Shown here in pieces: positions 5,354-5,465 of a DNA stretch of 5,465 nt. This DNA is from Clostridiales bacterium (GTDB lineage Bacteria > Bacillota_A > Clostridia > Christensenellales > Aristaeellaceae). A model generated the notes under the pieces. That model ran no database searches. It had not been told where the DNA came from and saw only the letters and a program-made list of their open reading frames with translations. Each line of letters begins with the position of its first letter. Position 1 is the first letter of the stretch. Location: the NCBI GenBank assembly GCA_024684665.1, contig JAIKWN010000043.1, positions 1 through 5,465 on the forward strand. The letters run 5' to 3'. Made by a program: the position numbers and the translations under genes.

Positions 5354-5465
5354 AATTCTTAATTGTTACCGGGCTGTCCGGCGCGGGGAAAACCACCGTG
5401 CTCCATCACCTGGAAGACAGCGGCTATCAGTGCATGGACAACCTTCCGCCCACCCTGCTGCCCCA
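5350..5465 (+). CDS. rapZ: RNase adapter protein RapZ (YvcJ), N-terminal part, runs off the window
   Basis: Only the first 38 codons are present. They start [16 protein letters not shown], which has the Walker A loop GLSGAGKT (residues 8-15), and continue [17 protein letters not shown] (22-38), whose DNLPP motif is diagnostic of the RapZ/YvcJ family. In E. coli RapZ binds nucleotide and small RNAs and directs RNase E to degrade the small RNA GlmZ, controlling glucosamine-6-phosphate synthase. In Bacillota the YvcJ homologue hydrolyses nucleotides and its role is less clear. ATG 5350 overlaps the murB stop (ATGA), so the two genes are probably translationally coupled. In many Clostridia this pair is followed by yvcK and whiA, which would lie beyond the window. 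The rest of the protein cannot be judged. Confidence 0.95.
   Translation, partial: MKFLIVTGLSGAGKTTVLHHLEDSGYQCMDNLPPTLLP

Overview
The window looks like chromosomal DNA of a fairly GC-rich (by eye a little over half G+C) member of the Bacillota, most likely a gut- or rumen-type Clostridia. The reasons are the strong AGGAGG-type ribosome binding sites, the murB-rapZ pair (in many Clostridia the head of a murB-rapZ-yvcK-whiA cluster), and a set of small enzymes (DUF3795, COG3981-type GNAT, LCM-type methyltransferase) that are common in clostridial genomes. The species cannot be told from the sequence alone.

All nine genes lie on the + strand. Left part (1-1958): the 3' end of an Ntn-type linear amide hydrolase, a leucine-carboxyl-methyltransferase-like SAM enzyme, and a RimJ/RimL-like GNAT acetyltransferase, with gaps of 29 and 42 nt that fit one transcription unit. 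Next comes a 158-nt gap (1959-2116). It holds a strong Shine-Dalgarno followed by a broken or frameshifted signal-peptide-like mini-ORF. Middle part (2117-4258): a cysteine-rich DUF3795 protein, a COG3981-type GNAT, an HD-domain 5'-nucleotidase-like phosphohydrolase and a third GNAT, with gaps of 46-64 nt. Every gene here has its own ribosome binding site.

Right part (4259-5465): a 144-nt intergenic region that is dense in possible signals, then murB (peptidoglycan precursor synthesis) and the first 38 codons of rapZ, overlapping by 4 nt (ATGA). The intergenic region can be read as a promoter with two related palindromes 21 bp apart around the -10 box, or as a terminator hairpin. It also has an anti-Shine-Dalgarno that could mask the murB ribosome binding site.

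Functionally, the left and middle parts are a row of unrelated small modifying enzymes (three GNATs, one methyltransferase, one hydrolase, one nucleotidase) with no obvious common pathway. The right part is a core cell-wall and regulation operon. I see no mobile element, CRISPR array, rRNA or intact tRNA. I found no convincing novel multi-gene system. The most unusual signals are the slippery mini-ORF at 1977-2050 and the murB leader at 4313-4396.
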